A stretch of DNA of 64,000 nt from Robertmurraya dakarensis (GCF_900156875.1 NZ_LT707409.1:1652046-1716045); one strand, 5' to 3'; shown: positions 8,209 through 17,124, counted from the first letter of the stretch. The notes: generated by a model not told the origin, from the sequence alone. A program made the numbers and translations.

Positions 8209-9267
8209 TTATTTTAATAGCTCTTTTCTTTGCGCTTTCGCTGCCATTTTCAGTAAATTCTCAATACCAATAATTAATGATTGGAATCGTACATCTTTAG
8301 CTTCACCAATTTTCCAGCGGTAATATAACTGCTGCAGAACAACAGCAACTTTATAAAAAGCAAAAGTGAGGTAGTAATCAATGTTGCTGACATCCCTGCC
8401 GCTTTTCTTAGCGTATAGTTCAAGCATTTCCCTTCTCGAAGCAAAACCAGGCTTTGCCGTTACTGATGTTAAGCCTGTATAAGGTTCACCTTCTTCAGCC
8501 CAATAAGCTAGCGCCGCCGCTAAATCTGTTAGCGGATCTCCTATTGTACTAAGCTCCCAGTCGAACAAACCAATGACTTTACTTGGGTTATCAGCTGCGA
8601 ACATCATATTATTCAGCTTAAAATCATTGTGAACGATGGTTGGAGCTGGGGATGCTGGAATATGATCTACAAGCCACTTTTCAAGCGCTTCAACACCCGT
8701 AAACTCATCTGTTTTACAGTTACTATAACGCTTAATCCAGCCATGGACTTGGCGGCTTAAATAGCCATCTGGATAGCCAAAATTTTCGAGACCGGCGTCT
8801 TTATAATCCAAACTATGAAGCGCTGTCAGGGTTTCCATTACGGCATTAGAAATCAATTGTGGTGCTTGCGAAATGTCCTCAAATTGCTTTGGAATAGAGT
8901 CATCAATTACAACTCCATCCTTTTTTTCCATTACATAGAAATGCCGTTCCATAACCTTAGTATCTTCACAAAATAAATATGGCTTTGGTGCCAGCGGAAA
9001 TACGCTGTTTAATTTTTTCAGAACAACATATTCCCTTTTCATATCATGAGCTTTTGGCGGGAGCGGACCAAAAGGCGGTCTTCTTAAAACGGCTTGCCAC
9101 TCTCCTACTCTAATAAAATAGGTTAAATTGGAATACCCTGCCGAAAATTGATCCACCTCAAGAGGTTCATTTGATACCACAAGATTTTGACTGCGCAAGT
9201 AATCTGCAACGTTTTCCCAGTTCACATCATTCTGAAGAGCTTTATTTTGTGACGGCTGCTTGCTCAT
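8209..9267 (-). CDS. APH-fold phosphotransferase (ACAD10/11- and LvaA-like)
   Basis: A 352-residue kinase-like protein of the aminoglycoside/choline phosphotransferase superfamily. The Brenner motif HNDFKLNN is at about 213-220 and the metal-binding FDWELSTIGDP at about 235-245; both catalytic aspartates are present. Homologues fused or linked to acyl-CoA dehydrogenases (mammalian ACAD10/11, Pseudomonas LvaA) phosphorylate 4-hydroxyacyl-CoA. Here the gene overlaps the 3' end of an ACAD gene by 26 bp, is preceded by its own AGGAGGG, and is followed by another ACAD. A role in acyl-CoA hydroxyl phosphorylation is therefore more likely than drug resistance, but this rests on context. Confidence 0.8.
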   Translation of the reverse strand: MSKQPSQNKALQNDVNWENVADYLRSQNLVVSNEPLEVDQFSAGYSNLTYFIRVGEWQAVLRRPPFGPLPPKAHDMKREYVVLKKLNSVFPLAPKPYLFCEDTKVMERHFYVMEKKDGVVIDDSIPKQFEDISQAPQLISNAVMETLTALHSLDYKDAGLENFGYPDGYLSRQVHGWIKRYSNCKTDEFTGVEALEKWLVDHIPASPAPTIVHNDFKLNNMMFAADNPSKVIGLFDWELSTIGDPLTDLAAALAYWAEEGEPYTGLTSVTAKPGFASRREMLELYAKKSGRDVSNIDYYLTFAFYKVAVVLQQLYYRWKIGEAKDVRFQSLIIGIENLLKMAAKAQRKELLK

Positions 9268-10456
9268 TTAGGCCCTCCTTTGCTTTAAACTCCTTTAGGA
9301 GCTGCCTTGCCACTACCATACGATGCACCTCATCTGCGCCATCATAGATTCGGGCTGCTCTTGCTTCACGATATAGACCTTCAAGCGGGGTATTTGGCGT
9401 TAAGCCATATGTACCAAGTACTTGGATCGCTCTGTCCACAACGTTATTTAAGACCTGTGCTCCGTAAAGCTTAATAAGAGAAACCTCTTTCCGTGCTTGA
9501 TCTCCCTGATCCATTTTCCAAGCCGCCTGTAAGGTTAATAGTCTTGAAGCTTGAATTTCAGCTTCTGAATCTGCGATAAAGTTTTGCACTGTTTGTGAGT
9601 CCGCTAATGTTTTGTCGCCATCCTTCTGGTTTAGCGCATACTTCATCATCTCGTTCATGGAACGTCTCGCTACACCAAGCCAGCGCATTGCATGTGTAAT
9701 TCTTCCTGGTCCTAAGCGCAGTTGAGCAAGCTTAAATCCTTCTCCTCTGTTTCCAAGCATGGCTTCCGCTGGGACTCGGCAATTATTAAAGCGAACTTCA
9801 CAATGCCCGCCAACATAATGATCACCTAAAACCGGAACTTCACGAACAACTTCAAATCCAGGGTTGTTTGTGTCCACAATAAATAGACTTGTCCGGTTGT
9901 GTGGATTTGCATCAGGATCTGTGACAACCATCGCAATGCAAAAAGCAGATCCAACTGCTCCCGTTGTAAACCATTTATGAGCATTGATAACCCACTCATC
10001 GCCATCCTTTACAGCTGTTCCTTGAAGTGTTGTCGGATCTGACCCAGATACTTCTGGTTCAGTCATCCCAAAGCAAGAACGAACGTCGCCATTGGCCAAT
10101 GGTATCAAGTATTTTTCCTTTTGTTCCTCTGTTGCGGCATGCCAAAGGATCTCACCATTCCCGGCATCCGGAGCCATGGATCCAAATACGTATGGACCGA
10201 TTGGGCTTTGACCAATAACTTCTGACAGCAAACCAAGGGAAACGAAGCCTTGTCCCATGCCGCCAACTTCCTTAGGAAGATGACCAGCCCAAAGACCCTT
10301 TTCTTTTACGATTTGCTGTAATGGCTTTAGTATTTCAGAAGGAAGTCCACGATGTGGTACCATGTATTTTTCATTCGGAAAGACATGCTCTTCCATAATT
10401 TCTGTAGCCAACTCAATCATTCTCTTCTGCTCTGCACTTTCGGAAAAGTTCAACAT
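9242..10456 (-). CDS. Acyl-CoA dehydrogenase family protein, ACAD10/11 (LvaC)-like
   Basis: About 404 residues. FAD/acyl-CoA contacts are seen in CFGMTEPEVSGSDPTT and WVINAHKWFTTGA. The catalytic segment reads RIYDGADEVHR, so the residue where medium-chain enzymes have Glu is Asp (about residue 372). From memory, the YDG-DEVH form is typical of the ACAD10/11-LvaC group that pairs with an APH kinase; the overlapping downstream gene is exactly such a kinase. I moved the start from GTG 10465 to ATG 10456, which has AAGGAG at 8 nt. The reaction may be dehydrogenation or elimination/isomerisation of a phosphorylated acyl-CoA; sequence alone does not decide. Confidence 0.85.
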   Translation of the reverse strand: MLNFSESAEQKRMIELATEIMEEHVFPNEKYMVPHRGLPSEILKPLQQIVKEKGLWAGHLPKEVGGMGQGFVSLGLLSEVIGQSPIGPYVFGSMAPDAGNGEILWHAATEEQKEKYLIPLANGDVRSCFGMTEPEVSGSDPTTLQGTAVKDGDEWVINAHKWFTTGAVGSAFCIAMVVTDPDANPHNRTSLFIVDTNNPGFEVVREVPVLGDHYVGGHCEVRFNNCRVPAEAMLGNRGEGFKLAQLRLGPGRITHAMRWLGVARRSMNEMMKYALNQKDGDKTLADSQTVQNFIADSEAEIQASRLLTLQAAWKMDQGDQARKEVSLIKLYGAQVLNNVVDRAIQVLGTYGLTPNTPLEGLYREARAARIYDGADEVHRMVVARQLLKEFKAKEGLNEQAAVTK

Positions 10457-10535
10457 CCCAATCACTCCTTAATATTCCTAATGTAAGTCACATCCTTTTT
10501 TCTAATGGATAACTAACAGGATGTACTTGTGCTTC

Positions 10536-11294
10536 TTACTGAGCTAACCATCCTCCATCTACAAAAACCGTTTGTCCAGTCATGTAGCTGCTAGCCTCTG
10601 ATGCTAGAAAAACGACGGCTCCTGCAACTTCTTGCGGTTCTCCTAATCTGCGCATTGGTGTTTTGCCAACAATTTTGTCCCTGACCTTCTGATTGCTTAA
10701 CTCATTTCGGTTCAAGTCCGTTTCAATATAAGCAGGTCCAATTCCATTAACCTGAATCCCATACCTCGCCCATTCCAATGCTAACGACCTTGTTAGATTA
10801 ATAACAGCCGCTTTGCTTGCTGTATAAGCGGAGATCCCGAGGTCCCCTACAGCTCCTGCTACAGATGCTAAATTAATGATTTTTCCGTAACCTTGTTCTT
10901 TCATAATTCTTCCAGCAGCCTGACAGCAGAAAAACAGGGACTTTACATTTAAATCCATAACTTTATCCCATGATTCCTCATCAACATCTAACGCAGCGCC
11001 TGTATGAGATACGCCGGCATTATTTACTAAAATATCAAGTTGACCAAATTGGCTGACCACTTCGTCCATTAGAATTTTAATATCCGACGTATTTCGAAGA
11101 TCGGTAGAAAAGCTAGCTGCTCTTCTACCAAGCCCTTGTATTTCTGCTACTACCGCATTATTCTTTTCTATATCGCGGCCGACGATTACTACGTCTGCCC
11201 CTGCTTCTGCCAAGCCAAGCGCCATACTTCTTCCTAAACCTCTGTTTCCGCCAGTAACAACTGCAACTCTATTTTCAAGACTAAATAATTTCAT
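10536..11294 (-). CDS. Short-chain dehydrogenase/reductase (FabG-like)
   Basis: About 252 residues of classical SDR fold: the nucleotide-binding [10 protein letters not shown] near the N-terminus, NNAGVSH, the catalytic Ser-Tyr-Lys with YTASKAAV, and the C-terminal [14 protein letters not shown]. Such enzymes interconvert hydroxyl and keto groups with NAD(P)H. The ATG at 11294 has GGTGGAG 6 nt upstream, whereas the in-frame ATG at 11318 has no ribosome site, so the shorter form is chosen. Within this operon it could oxidise a 3-hydroxyacyl-CoA or reduce a 4-keto group. Confidence 0.88.
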   Translation of the reverse strand: MKLFSLENRVAVVTGGNRGLGRSMALGLAEAGADVVIVGRDIEKNNAVVAEIQGLGRRAASFSTDLRNTSDIKILMDEVVSQFGQLDILVNNAGVSHTGAALDVDEESWDKVMDLNVKSLFFCCQAAGRIMKEQGYGKIINLASVAGAVGDLGISAYTASKAAVINLTRSLALEWARYGIQVNGIGPAYIETDLNRNELSNQKVRDKIVGKTPMRRLGEPQEVAGAVVFLASEASSYMTGQTVFVDGGWLAQ

Positions 11295-11334
11295 ATTTTT
11301 CTCCACCTCGGCTATCATTCTATCAAGCTAATCT

Positions 11335-12321
11335 TTAAGAATTGATTTTAACGACTACTTTGCCCCATGTTTTTCTTGTTCCTAATAACGTAAGAGCTTC
11401 CGGTACCTGCTCAAAAGGGTATTCTTTGTAAATAAGCGGTTTAATTTTTCCTTCTTCATATAACTTCATGATTTCATTATGTTCTTTAATAACATTTTCC
11501 GGGAACAGTTTAGCATAGTAGCCGTAGTGAACACCTACAACAGAATAATTCTTGATAAGTATGTGGTTAATTGCGACGGATGGGATTGTTCCACCTGCAA
11601 AACCAATTACCAAAATTCTGCCGTCAAATGCAATACATTTACGAGATCGATCGAAGATATCCCCGCCGACTGGATCATAAATCACATCAGCACCTTTTCC
11701 GTCTGTCACTCTCTTAACCACTTCAACAAAGTCCTCTGTTAAATAGTCAACAACCACGTCTGCTCCTAAATCTTTACAAACCTGTACCTTTTCAGCTCCC
11801 CCTGCTGTTGCAATTACTTTAGCTCCAATCGCCTTACCTAATTGAATGGCAGATGATCCCACTCCGCCTGCTCCAGCATGAACAAGCAGAACTTCTCCCG
11901 CTTGTAATTGAGCTCTTTTATATAAAGCATAGTATGACGTACGATATGTAATAGTCATTCCTGCTGCTTCACTCCATGGCATTGAATCTGGGATCGGATA
12001 GACTGCAGTTTGATGTACCGATACGTACTGAGCAAGCCCGCCTTTTGGAGTTTTTGGCGAAGCCATTACACGCTGCCCTTCCTTAAAGCCGCTGGCAGCA
12101 CTTGCTTCAACAACTACTCCTGAGATTTCTGAACCAAATGTAAAAGGAAGCGGCGGTTTTTCTTGATATTTCCCTTGACAAATTAATATATCAAAAAAGT
12201 TGAGGGCAGTAGCCTCTACTCTAATTAAAACTTCATCTTCTTGACGAACCGGATTCTCTACTTCATCGATTTTTAATACGTCAACTGGTTCTCCTATTTC
12301 TTTTACTAACCATGCCTTCAT
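11335..12321 (-). CDS. Quinone oxidoreductase-like MDR (zinc-free)
   Basis: A 328-residue medium-chain dehydrogenase/reductase. The Rossmann motif AGAGGVGSSAIQLGKAIGAK is at about 150-169. The GHE catalytic-zinc pattern of alcohol dehydrogenases is absent (GSEISGVV instead), placing it with NADPH:quinone oxidoreductases and enoyl reductases. The C-terminal TWGKVVVKI is typical. It follows the racemase-like gene in the same direction, separated by a hairpin at 12415-12440, and may reduce an enoyl or quinone-type intermediate. The exact substrate is unknown. Confidence 0.85.
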   Translation of the reverse strand: MKAWLVKEIGEPVDVLKIDEVENPVRQEDEVLIRVEATALNFFDILICQGKYQEKPPLPFTFGSEISGVVVEASAASGFKEGQRVMASPKTPKGGLAQYVSVHQTAVYPIPDSMPWSEAAGMTITYRTSYYALYKRAQLQAGEVLLVHAGAGGVGSSAIQLGKAIGAKVIATAGGAEKVQVCKDLGADVVVDYLTEDFVEVVKRVTDGKGADVIYDPVGGDIFDRSRKCIAFDGRILVIGFAGGTIPSVAINHILIKNYSVVGVHYGYYAKLFPENVIKEHNEIMKLYEEGKIKPLIYKEYPFEQVPEALTLLGTRKTWGKVVVKINS

Positions 12322-12414
12322 TAATATTCATCCTCCCTATCAATAATTGGTACAATTCTAAATTTCACTTTGTCATCACGATATTTAATTCATTTCTTTG
12401 TAATCTAGAAATAG

Positions 12415-12440
12415 AAGGATGCAAACTGAACTGCATCCTT
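12415..12440 (-). terminator. Hairpin between racemase-like and MDR genes
   Basis: A 9-bp stem AAGGATGCA/TGCATCCTT with an 8-nt loop lies just past the stop of the gene at 12451. On the minus strand it is followed by CTATTTC, a poor U-tract, so it is a partial terminator or a processing/stability hairpin inside the operon. Confidence 0.5.
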
Positions 12441-12450
12441 TTATTGGTTA

Positions 12451-13608
12451 TTAACGTTCGGATGGTTTTAGCACATGCCCTAATTCCTGTAGAATTTCTT
12501 CATTATGCTCACCATGACCTGGAGCTTTTCGAACTGTTTTCGCTTGAGTTCTTGATAGCTTAATAGGATTAGCAATCTGTTTAACCACACCAACGCCAGG
12601 CTGAGTAACTTCCTCAATCATTTGACGATGCTTGATTTGCGGGTCATTCACCATTTCTTCAACGGTTAAGATTGGCGCTACGCAAGTATCCACTTCATCA
12701 AATAACTTGATCCATTCATCTCTAGTTTTCGTTGAAATGATTGCTTGGATCTCTTCTTTCATCTTCAGCTGCTCTTCGTCTGGAGCACCCAGCTTTTCAA
12801 TTAAGTCTGTACGGCCAATCACTTTACAGAAATCTTTCCAGAATTTAAACTCTAATGCTCCGACAGAGATATATCGATTATCCTTTGTTTCATAATTTTC
12901 ATAGCATGCTAGTTTTCCATTTAGAACCATTCCACCCCTTTTCGGCAGCTCGTTTGTAGCTAAGTACGCTGGCAGAATTGTTTGCAACCAAGAAACAGCT
13001 CCATCTAGCATTGAAATGTCAACAAATTGACCTTTACCTGAGTTTTTGGCTTCAATGATGGCTACTAGGACGCCAATTGTACCCATTAATGCTCCGCCGC
13101 CAAGATCAGCGATTTGTACAGAAGAGTTGATGGGCTTGCCATTTTGCTCACCTTGTAATCCTAATAAACCAGCATAGCTAAGGTAGTTTGTATCATGTCC
13201 AGGCTTATCTACATAAGGGCCCGTTTGCCCATAACCTGTAATTGCGCAATAAATTAATTTTGGATTATGCTTTTTTAATTCCTCATAACCTACACCTAGA
13301 CGATCCATGACTCCTGGTCTGAAAGATTCAATTAGTACATCTGCTGTTTTGACTAAATCAATAAACACTTCCTTTTGTTCCTCTGATTTAAGGTCTAGAC
13401 TAACACTGCGTTTGTTTCGGTTTAGAGAATGGAACATAGCACTCATTCCAGCTACACTCGGCTCACCCAAGCGTGTATAATCACCTTGGTTGGTATCTTC
13501 TACTTTAATTACATCTGCTCCAAAATCAGCGAGCATCATTGTGCAGTAGGGTCCTGGTAAAAGTCTTGTTAAATCTAAAACACGAATTCCTTCTAATGGC
13601 ATTGACAT
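12451..13608 (-). CDS. CoA-transferase III family, alpha-methylacyl-CoA racemase-like
   Basis: About 385 residues of the CaiB/BaiF fold (class III CoA transferases and racemases). Two segments match alpha-methylacyl-CoA racemase: KPGHDTNYLSYAGLLG with His 138, and QIADLGGGALMG with Asp 168. The 30-residue spacing equals that of the His126/Asp156 dyad of the mycobacterial racemase. That points to epimerisation of 2-methylacyl-CoA, a step needed before branched chains enter beta-oxidation, rather than CoA transfer. ATG 13608 is chosen over 13617 because AAGGAG abuts the latter directly and sits 9 nt from the former. It is first in the operon, behind the promoter and cre candidate at 13641-13686. 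Confidence 0.85.
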   Translation of the reverse strand: MSMPLEGIRVLDLTRLLPGPYCTMMLADFGADVIKVEDTNQGDYTRLGEPSVAGMSAMFHSLNRNKRSVSLDLKSEEQKEVFIDLVKTADVLIESFRPGVMDRLGVGYEELKKHNPKLIYCAITGYGQTGPYVDKPGHDTNYLSYAGLLGLQGEQNGKPINSSVQIADLGGGALMGTIGVLVAIIEAKNSGKGQFVDISMLDGAVSWLQTILPAYLATNELPKRGGMVLNGKLACYENYETKDNRYISVGALEFKFWKDFCKVIGRTDLIEKLGAPDEEQLKMKEEIQAIISTKTRDEWIKLFDEVDTCVAPILTVEEMVNDPQIKHRQMIEEVTQPGVGVVKQIANPIKLSRTQAKTVRKAPGHGEHNEEILQELGHVLKPSER

Positions 13609-13640
13609 ATCCTTCATCTCCTTGAATAATAATAAATAGA

Positions 13641-13656
13641 ATGTAATCGTTTTCTT
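13641..13656 (-). promoter_or_regulatory. Candidate cre (CcpA) site overlapping the TSS
   Basis: On the minus strand AAGAAAACGATTACAT fits WTGNNARCGNWWWCAW at 15 of 16 positions (T to A at position 2). It overlaps the predicted transcription start of the racemase-kinase-ACAD operon, a repressing position for CcpA. Confidence 0.55.
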
Positions 13657-13657
13657 A

Positions 13658-13686
13658 ATAATATCAATTATCTGACTATTTTACAA
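13658..13686 (-). promoter_or_regulatory. Sigma-A promoter of the racemase/kinase/ACAD operon
   Basis: TTGTAA (13686-13681), a 17-bp spacer and TATTAT (13663-13658) on the minus strand. The spacer contains a TGACTATTT-type element (plus strand 13672-13680) that is also found at the TRAP promoter. The rest of the gap 13609-13987 is AT-rich; near the TetR gene there is a TTTTGCA/TGCAAAA inverted repeat (13894-13900 and 13914-13920). Confidence 0.55.
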
Positions 13687-13987
13687 AGGATTTATTTTTC
13701 AAACGCAAATTCAATTAAACATTCCTATTTAATAGATTAGTAAAACCCCCATAGATAACCTTTATTCTCATCTTTTTTTGGAAAATAGCCAAACTCTTAT
13801 ATTTATATGCACAAATATTGAAGAAGTATGCCATAATAGTTTTAAATAAAATAACAACATTCAATTTTAGTCTATTTACTTTTTAATTAGGACTTTTGCA
13901 GCTTCTTTTAACTTGCAAAATGTTATTATAAAATAAAATTAGCCGAGAACTCTGATCGAAAGAGTACTCTTATTAGGAGGAAGGATA

Positions 13988-14587
13988 TTGTCATCTCTTC
14001 GTGAACAAAAAATTGCAAAGAAAAAGGCGGAAATATTACGTTCAGCAGCTACCGTTTTCGCTGAAAAAGGATATCATGGAACAACCATGGAGGAGGTAGC
14101 CGCAAAACTTTTAATGACAAAAGGATCAATGTATTACTATTTTAAGAATAAAGATGATCTGCTTTTCCATTGTAATAAAATGGTAATGGATATCAGCATT
14201 CAAACCATTCAAGATATTATTGATAGTGATCAGAGTCCAACCGAAAAGCTTGAAAAAGCGATCAAAGCACATATTAAATTTGCAACAAGCGAAAAATCGA
14301 TGTTTATGGTAATGGACAAACCTAACCAAAATTTTTTAGATGATTATTTACCTGAAATACTTGAGTTAAGATCTCAATATGATAAGTGTTTCGATCAGAT
14401 TCTGGTTGAAGGAATCGAGAAAGATGAATTCGATAAAGTTGATACCAAAATGATCCGCATGATTATTCTTGGAGCATTAAACTGGATACAGCAATGGTAT
14501 AAGCCTGAAGGCCAACTGTCAGGTGAAGAAATATCTGAAGCATTTGCAGCTTATTTATTAAAAATGGTGGATAAACCACAAAACTAG
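13988..14587 (+). CDS. TetR/AcrR family regulator
   Basis: A 199-residue one-component repressor. The N-terminal helix-turn-helix runs from about residue 10 to 58 (TTMEEVAAKLLMTKGSMYYYF); the C-terminal ligand domain ends with NWIQQWYKPEG, resembling KstR/FadR-type regulators that sense acyl-CoA esters. It is paralogous to the TetR protein at 22686-23285, which has NYMQRWYTPNEG at the same place. The start is TTG with AGGAGG 7 nt before it. It is transcribed divergently from the racemase-kinase-ACAD operon, the classical arrangement for a local repressor of that operon and of itself. Confidence 0.88.
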   Translation: MSSLREQKIAKKKAEILRSAATVFAEKGYHGTTMEEVAAKLLMTKGSMYYYFKNKDDLLFHCNKMVMDISIQTIQDIIDSDQSPTEKLEKAIKAHIKFATSEKSMFMVMDKPNQNFLDDYLPEILELRSQYDKCFDQILVEGIEKDEFDKVDTKMIRMIILGALNWIQQWYKPEGQLSGEEISEAFAAYLLKMVDKPQN

Positions 14588-14599
14588 CAAAGTGAGTAA

Positions 14600-14634
14600 A
14601 GGCACCTCAGCATTAGGCTGGGGTGCCTGTTTTT
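14600..14634 (+). terminator. Intrinsic terminator of the TetR gene
   Basis: The hairpin AGGCACCTCAGC / GCTGGGGTGCCT is followed by GTTTTT, just after the TetR stop codon. Confidence 0.85.
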
Positions 14635-14641
14635 AGCAAAT

Positions 14642-15091
14642 TTACGTTCCACTCTTGCTAAGAGGGGCAGGATTAAAATCAAGCATTGTAAGTATCTGAT
14701 CAACCGATTTAGTAAAACTGAAAAAATAAGGTCTGTTTTCATCGTTCACGACCATCATATGTGGGTTTTCATATTCCGGGAAAATCAGAATAACTTCATT
14801 AACGAGATCATCAAAGTAATCATTTTTAAGTGGTATTGCCTTATCTAAAGGAATTTTAACCATATATCCTTTATGTGGAATAGGTTCAAATGCCCGATAA
14901 ATATCAGTAATGGAATTCAATAAAAGTTCAACTTGTTTTTCAATCTCCAAATTTGAAGGGACAGATTGGATTACTTTCCCTTTCTGAATGTCAAAAATCT
15001 CAATCTCGTTTTCAGATTGCGCATGAATAGTGTGAGGAATACTAATAATGGAAAGGACCATAACTAAGCTAATTATCGAACGCAATTTCAT
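14642..15091 (-). CDS. Secreted hypothetical protein
   Basis: About 149 residues from the ATG at 15091. This start gives a clean Sec signal peptide (MKLRSIISLVMVLSIISIPH, then TIHAQ with a likely cut after AQ) and has AAGG/GAGG upstream; the longer frame to 15169 adds 26 unlikely residues. The mature part is mixed alpha/beta with charged stretches (DDLVNEVILIFPEYENPH) and no cysteine. I do not recognise the family with certainty. It is monocistronic, between terminators at 14600 and 15162, and convergent with the TetR gene. Confidence 0.6.
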   Translation of the reverse strand: MKLRSIISLVMVLSIISIPHTIHAQSENEIEIFDIQKGKVIQSVPSNLEIEKQVELLLNSITDIYRAFEPIPHKGYMVKIPLDKAIPLKNDYFDDLVNEVILIFPEYENPHMMVVNDENRPYFFSFTKSVDQILTMLDFNPAPLSKSGT

Positions 15092-15161
15092 CACCTCAAC
15101 CTTACTATGCCCAAATAGGAAGAATGCAATGAATTTAACAACCACGGGGTGCCTTCCATTA

Positions 15162-15207
15162 GTAAACAAATAAGACAGCCTGTATCCAAACCGGATCAGA
15201 CTGCCTT
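15162..15207 (-). terminator. Intrinsic terminator of the IDEAL-domain gene
   Basis: On the minus strand AAGGCAGTCTG pairs with CAGGCTGTCTT using two G-U wobbles, followed by ATTTGTTT. On the plus strand the same positions are mismatched, so it works in the minus direction, downstream of the gene at 15245-15445. Confidence 0.6.
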
Positions 15208-15244
15208 ACCATTACATAATTTGAACTTTTTAATAAATTAAACG

Positions 15245-15445
15245 TTAGAAACAAGAAATGCGTTTTAACTCCCCAGTTAGACGAAGGAACTCTTCCTTAT
15301 TCCTCTCTTGTAAGGATTTGTCGATTTCCTTTCGCAACTTTTCTTTTTGATATTCAAGCAGGGACTTGTTTAATACCTTCTCAGCCATTAATGCCAACTC
15401 TTCTTCGCTCAATTTCTTCGCTGATTTGATCAAATCCTTTTCCAT
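15245..15445 (-). CDS. Small IDEAL-domain protein (YozD-like)
   Basis: A 66-residue, highly charged helical protein. Its C-terminal half, LLEYQKEKLRKEIDKSL followed by NKEEFLRLTGELKRI, fits the IDEAL domain (YxxxxLxxxIDxAL...FxxLxxxL) found in Bacillus YpiB, YozD and relatives. Some IDEAL proteins act as adaptors or partners in proteolysis, but small stand-alone ones have no assigned role. It is a single gene with its own terminator and is not obviously linked to the acyl-CoA genes around it. Confidence 0.7.
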   Translation of the reverse strand: MEKDLIKSAKKLSEEELALMAEKVLNKSLLEYQKEKLRKEIDKSLQERNKEEFLRLTGELKRISCF

Positions 15446-15566
15446 TGGAAATCAACTCCTTAACCTTTTTTTGATTATAACACGAATTTTTTGACAATTC
15501 AAATGTTTTATTATATTGGCAAAACGAATTTTCTACAAAAAATTCACTTTATTTAGACACATTTGG

Positions 15567-15592
15567 TAAAAAAACCCAGAGATATCCCTGGG
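15567..15592 (-). terminator. Intrinsic terminator of the ligase operon
   Basis: On the minus strand CCCAGGG/TCTCTGGG forms a 7-bp stem (one G-U pair) with an ATAT loop followed by seven T, directly after the stop of the gene at 15595. Confidence 0.85.
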
Positions 15593-15594
15593 AA

Positions 15595-17124
15595 TTAGTT
15601 AACTGTCTTTTCACGAAAGCGCTCTCTGAGCTGATACTTTAATATTTTTCCTGAAGTATTTCTCGGCAGTTCGTCGATCTCATAAAAGACTCTTGGTACT
15701 TTATATCCAGCAAGCTCTTCACGGCAGAATTGCTGAAGCTCATCATGATTTAATTTCTTCCCTACCTTAGGGACAACAACTGCAGCTACAGTCTCACCCC
15801 ATACTTCATGAGGAACACCAATTACAGCCGCTTCTAAAATATCAGAGTGTTTATATAAAACATGTTCAACTTCTGTGGAATAGACATTTTCTCCACCAGA
15901 AATAATCATATCTTTTTTCCGGTCAACTAGAGTAATAAAACCTTCTTCATCAATCGTCGCTAGGTCTCCTGTATGAAGCCAGCCATTTTTTAGCGTCTTT
16001 TTCGTTTCTTCAGGGTTTTTGTAGTAACCCTTCATTACGGACTCAGCCCGAATAATAAACTCTCCGACTTCACCCGGCTTCACGTCTTCTCCATTTTCAT
16101 CTACAATTCTTGCATCTGTTCCATGGCTTGCCCGCCCTGATGCTCCGAGTTTGTGTTTATGCTCTTCTGGGGTAAGGAATACTCCTCCAGGTCCACCTTC
16201 TGTTTGACCGCACATGTTAAAGAATTGGTCTGTGCTGAACATTTCCATTGCCTGCTTTAATAAAGCAACAGGCATCGGGGCAGCACCGTATCCACAGCGT
16301 GTCACACTAGTTAAATCATACTGTTCGCGATTCGGAACCTGCAGCAGGAAGTTATACATTGTCGGAACACCAAAGAATAAACTTATTTTATGTTGGTCAA
16401 TATCCTTTAACGTTTGAACAGGATTAAATTCCTGTCGTATGATATTTTTACACCCGAGCATTGTGCCCGTAACTAGGAAAAGATTCAATTGGGCACAATG
16501 GAATAATGGAGCTAAATGCAGAAGATTATCTTCTGGCCCCATTTTGAACATAATGATTGTGCCTAGAGCTACATGAAGAACGCGGTGGTGGTCCAGAACG
16601 ACACCTTTTGGTAACCCTGTTGTTCCAGAAGTATAGAGGATCTCTGCATCATCTTCTTCTAATACTTCTACGTCTGGGTTCTCTACATTTGAACTTCGAA
16701 ATTCAGATATGAGCATCTGATTTTCCATCTTCTTTGAACCTATTACTACTTGAAGCTGTACTTTTTCATTCCCATCTGCCGCTTTTTGCACAGTAGCCGC
16801 TAGGTCCTCATCCGCAAACACAATCATCGAATCAGAATTATTAAGAATGAAACTTGCTTCCTTAGGAGTTAAGCGAAAATTGACTGGCACGGCCACTCCA
16901 CCTGCTTTTAAAATGGCATAATAAACAAAAGCAAATTGGTCAGAGTTTTTCATCATTAACGCAATTTTGTCACCCTTTTTGACGCCATATGCAACTAGAG
17001 CATTAGCAATACGATTTACTTCTTCATTATATTCTTTAAATGAATGCACTTTATCTTCAAATATAATCGCTGTCTTTTTTGAATTATTGCGGGCATTTCT
17101 TTCTAACGATTCTATTAAATTCAT
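15595..17124 (-). CDS. Long-chain-type acyl-CoA ligase (copy 1)
   Basis: About 509 residues from ATG 17124, which has GGAGGA 8 nt upstream (the ORF extends to 17139 but without a ribosome site). ANL motifs are complete: LYTSGTTGLPKGVVLDHHR, HTGDLATID, DRKKDMIISGGENVY and the catalytic lysine in NTSGKILKYQL. It is closely similar over its whole length to the ligase at 26963-28492; both follow a paralogous acyl-CoA dehydrogenase gene, so a two-gene cassette has been duplicated. Separated from the upstream dehydrogenase by a 17-bp hairpin. The chain-length specificity is unknown. Confidence 0.9.
   Translation of the reverse strand: MNLIESLERNARNNSKKTAIIFEDKVHSFKEYNEEVNRIANALVAYGVKKGDKIALMMKNSDQFAFVYYAILKAGGVAVPVNFRLTPKEASFILNNSDSMIVFADEDLAATVQKAADGNEKVQLQVVIGSKKMENQMLISEFRSSNVENPDVEVLEEDDAEILYTSGTTGLPKGVVLDHHRVLHVALGTIIMFKMGPEDNLLHLAPLFHCAQLNLFLVTGTMLGCKNIIRQEFNPVQTLKDIDQHKISLFFGVPTMYNFLLQVPNREQYDLTSVTRCGYGAAPMPVALLKQAMEMFSTDQFFNMCGQTEGGPGGVFLTPEEHKHKLGASGRASHGTDARIVDENGEDVKPGEVGEFIIRAESVMKGYYKNPEETKKTLKNGWLHTGDLATIDEEGFITLVDRKKDMIISGGENVYSTEVEHVLYKHSDILEAAVIGVPHEVWGETVAAVVVPKVGKKLNHDELQQFCREELAGYKVPRVFYEIDELPRNTSGKILKYQLRERFREKTVN

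Noticed and set aside
8209-9267. APH-fold gene as an antibiotic resistance determinant
   Set aside because: It overlaps an acyl-CoA dehydrogenase gene and lies in a catabolic operon; the protein resembles the ACAD-linked kinases rather than aminoglycoside-modifying enzymes.
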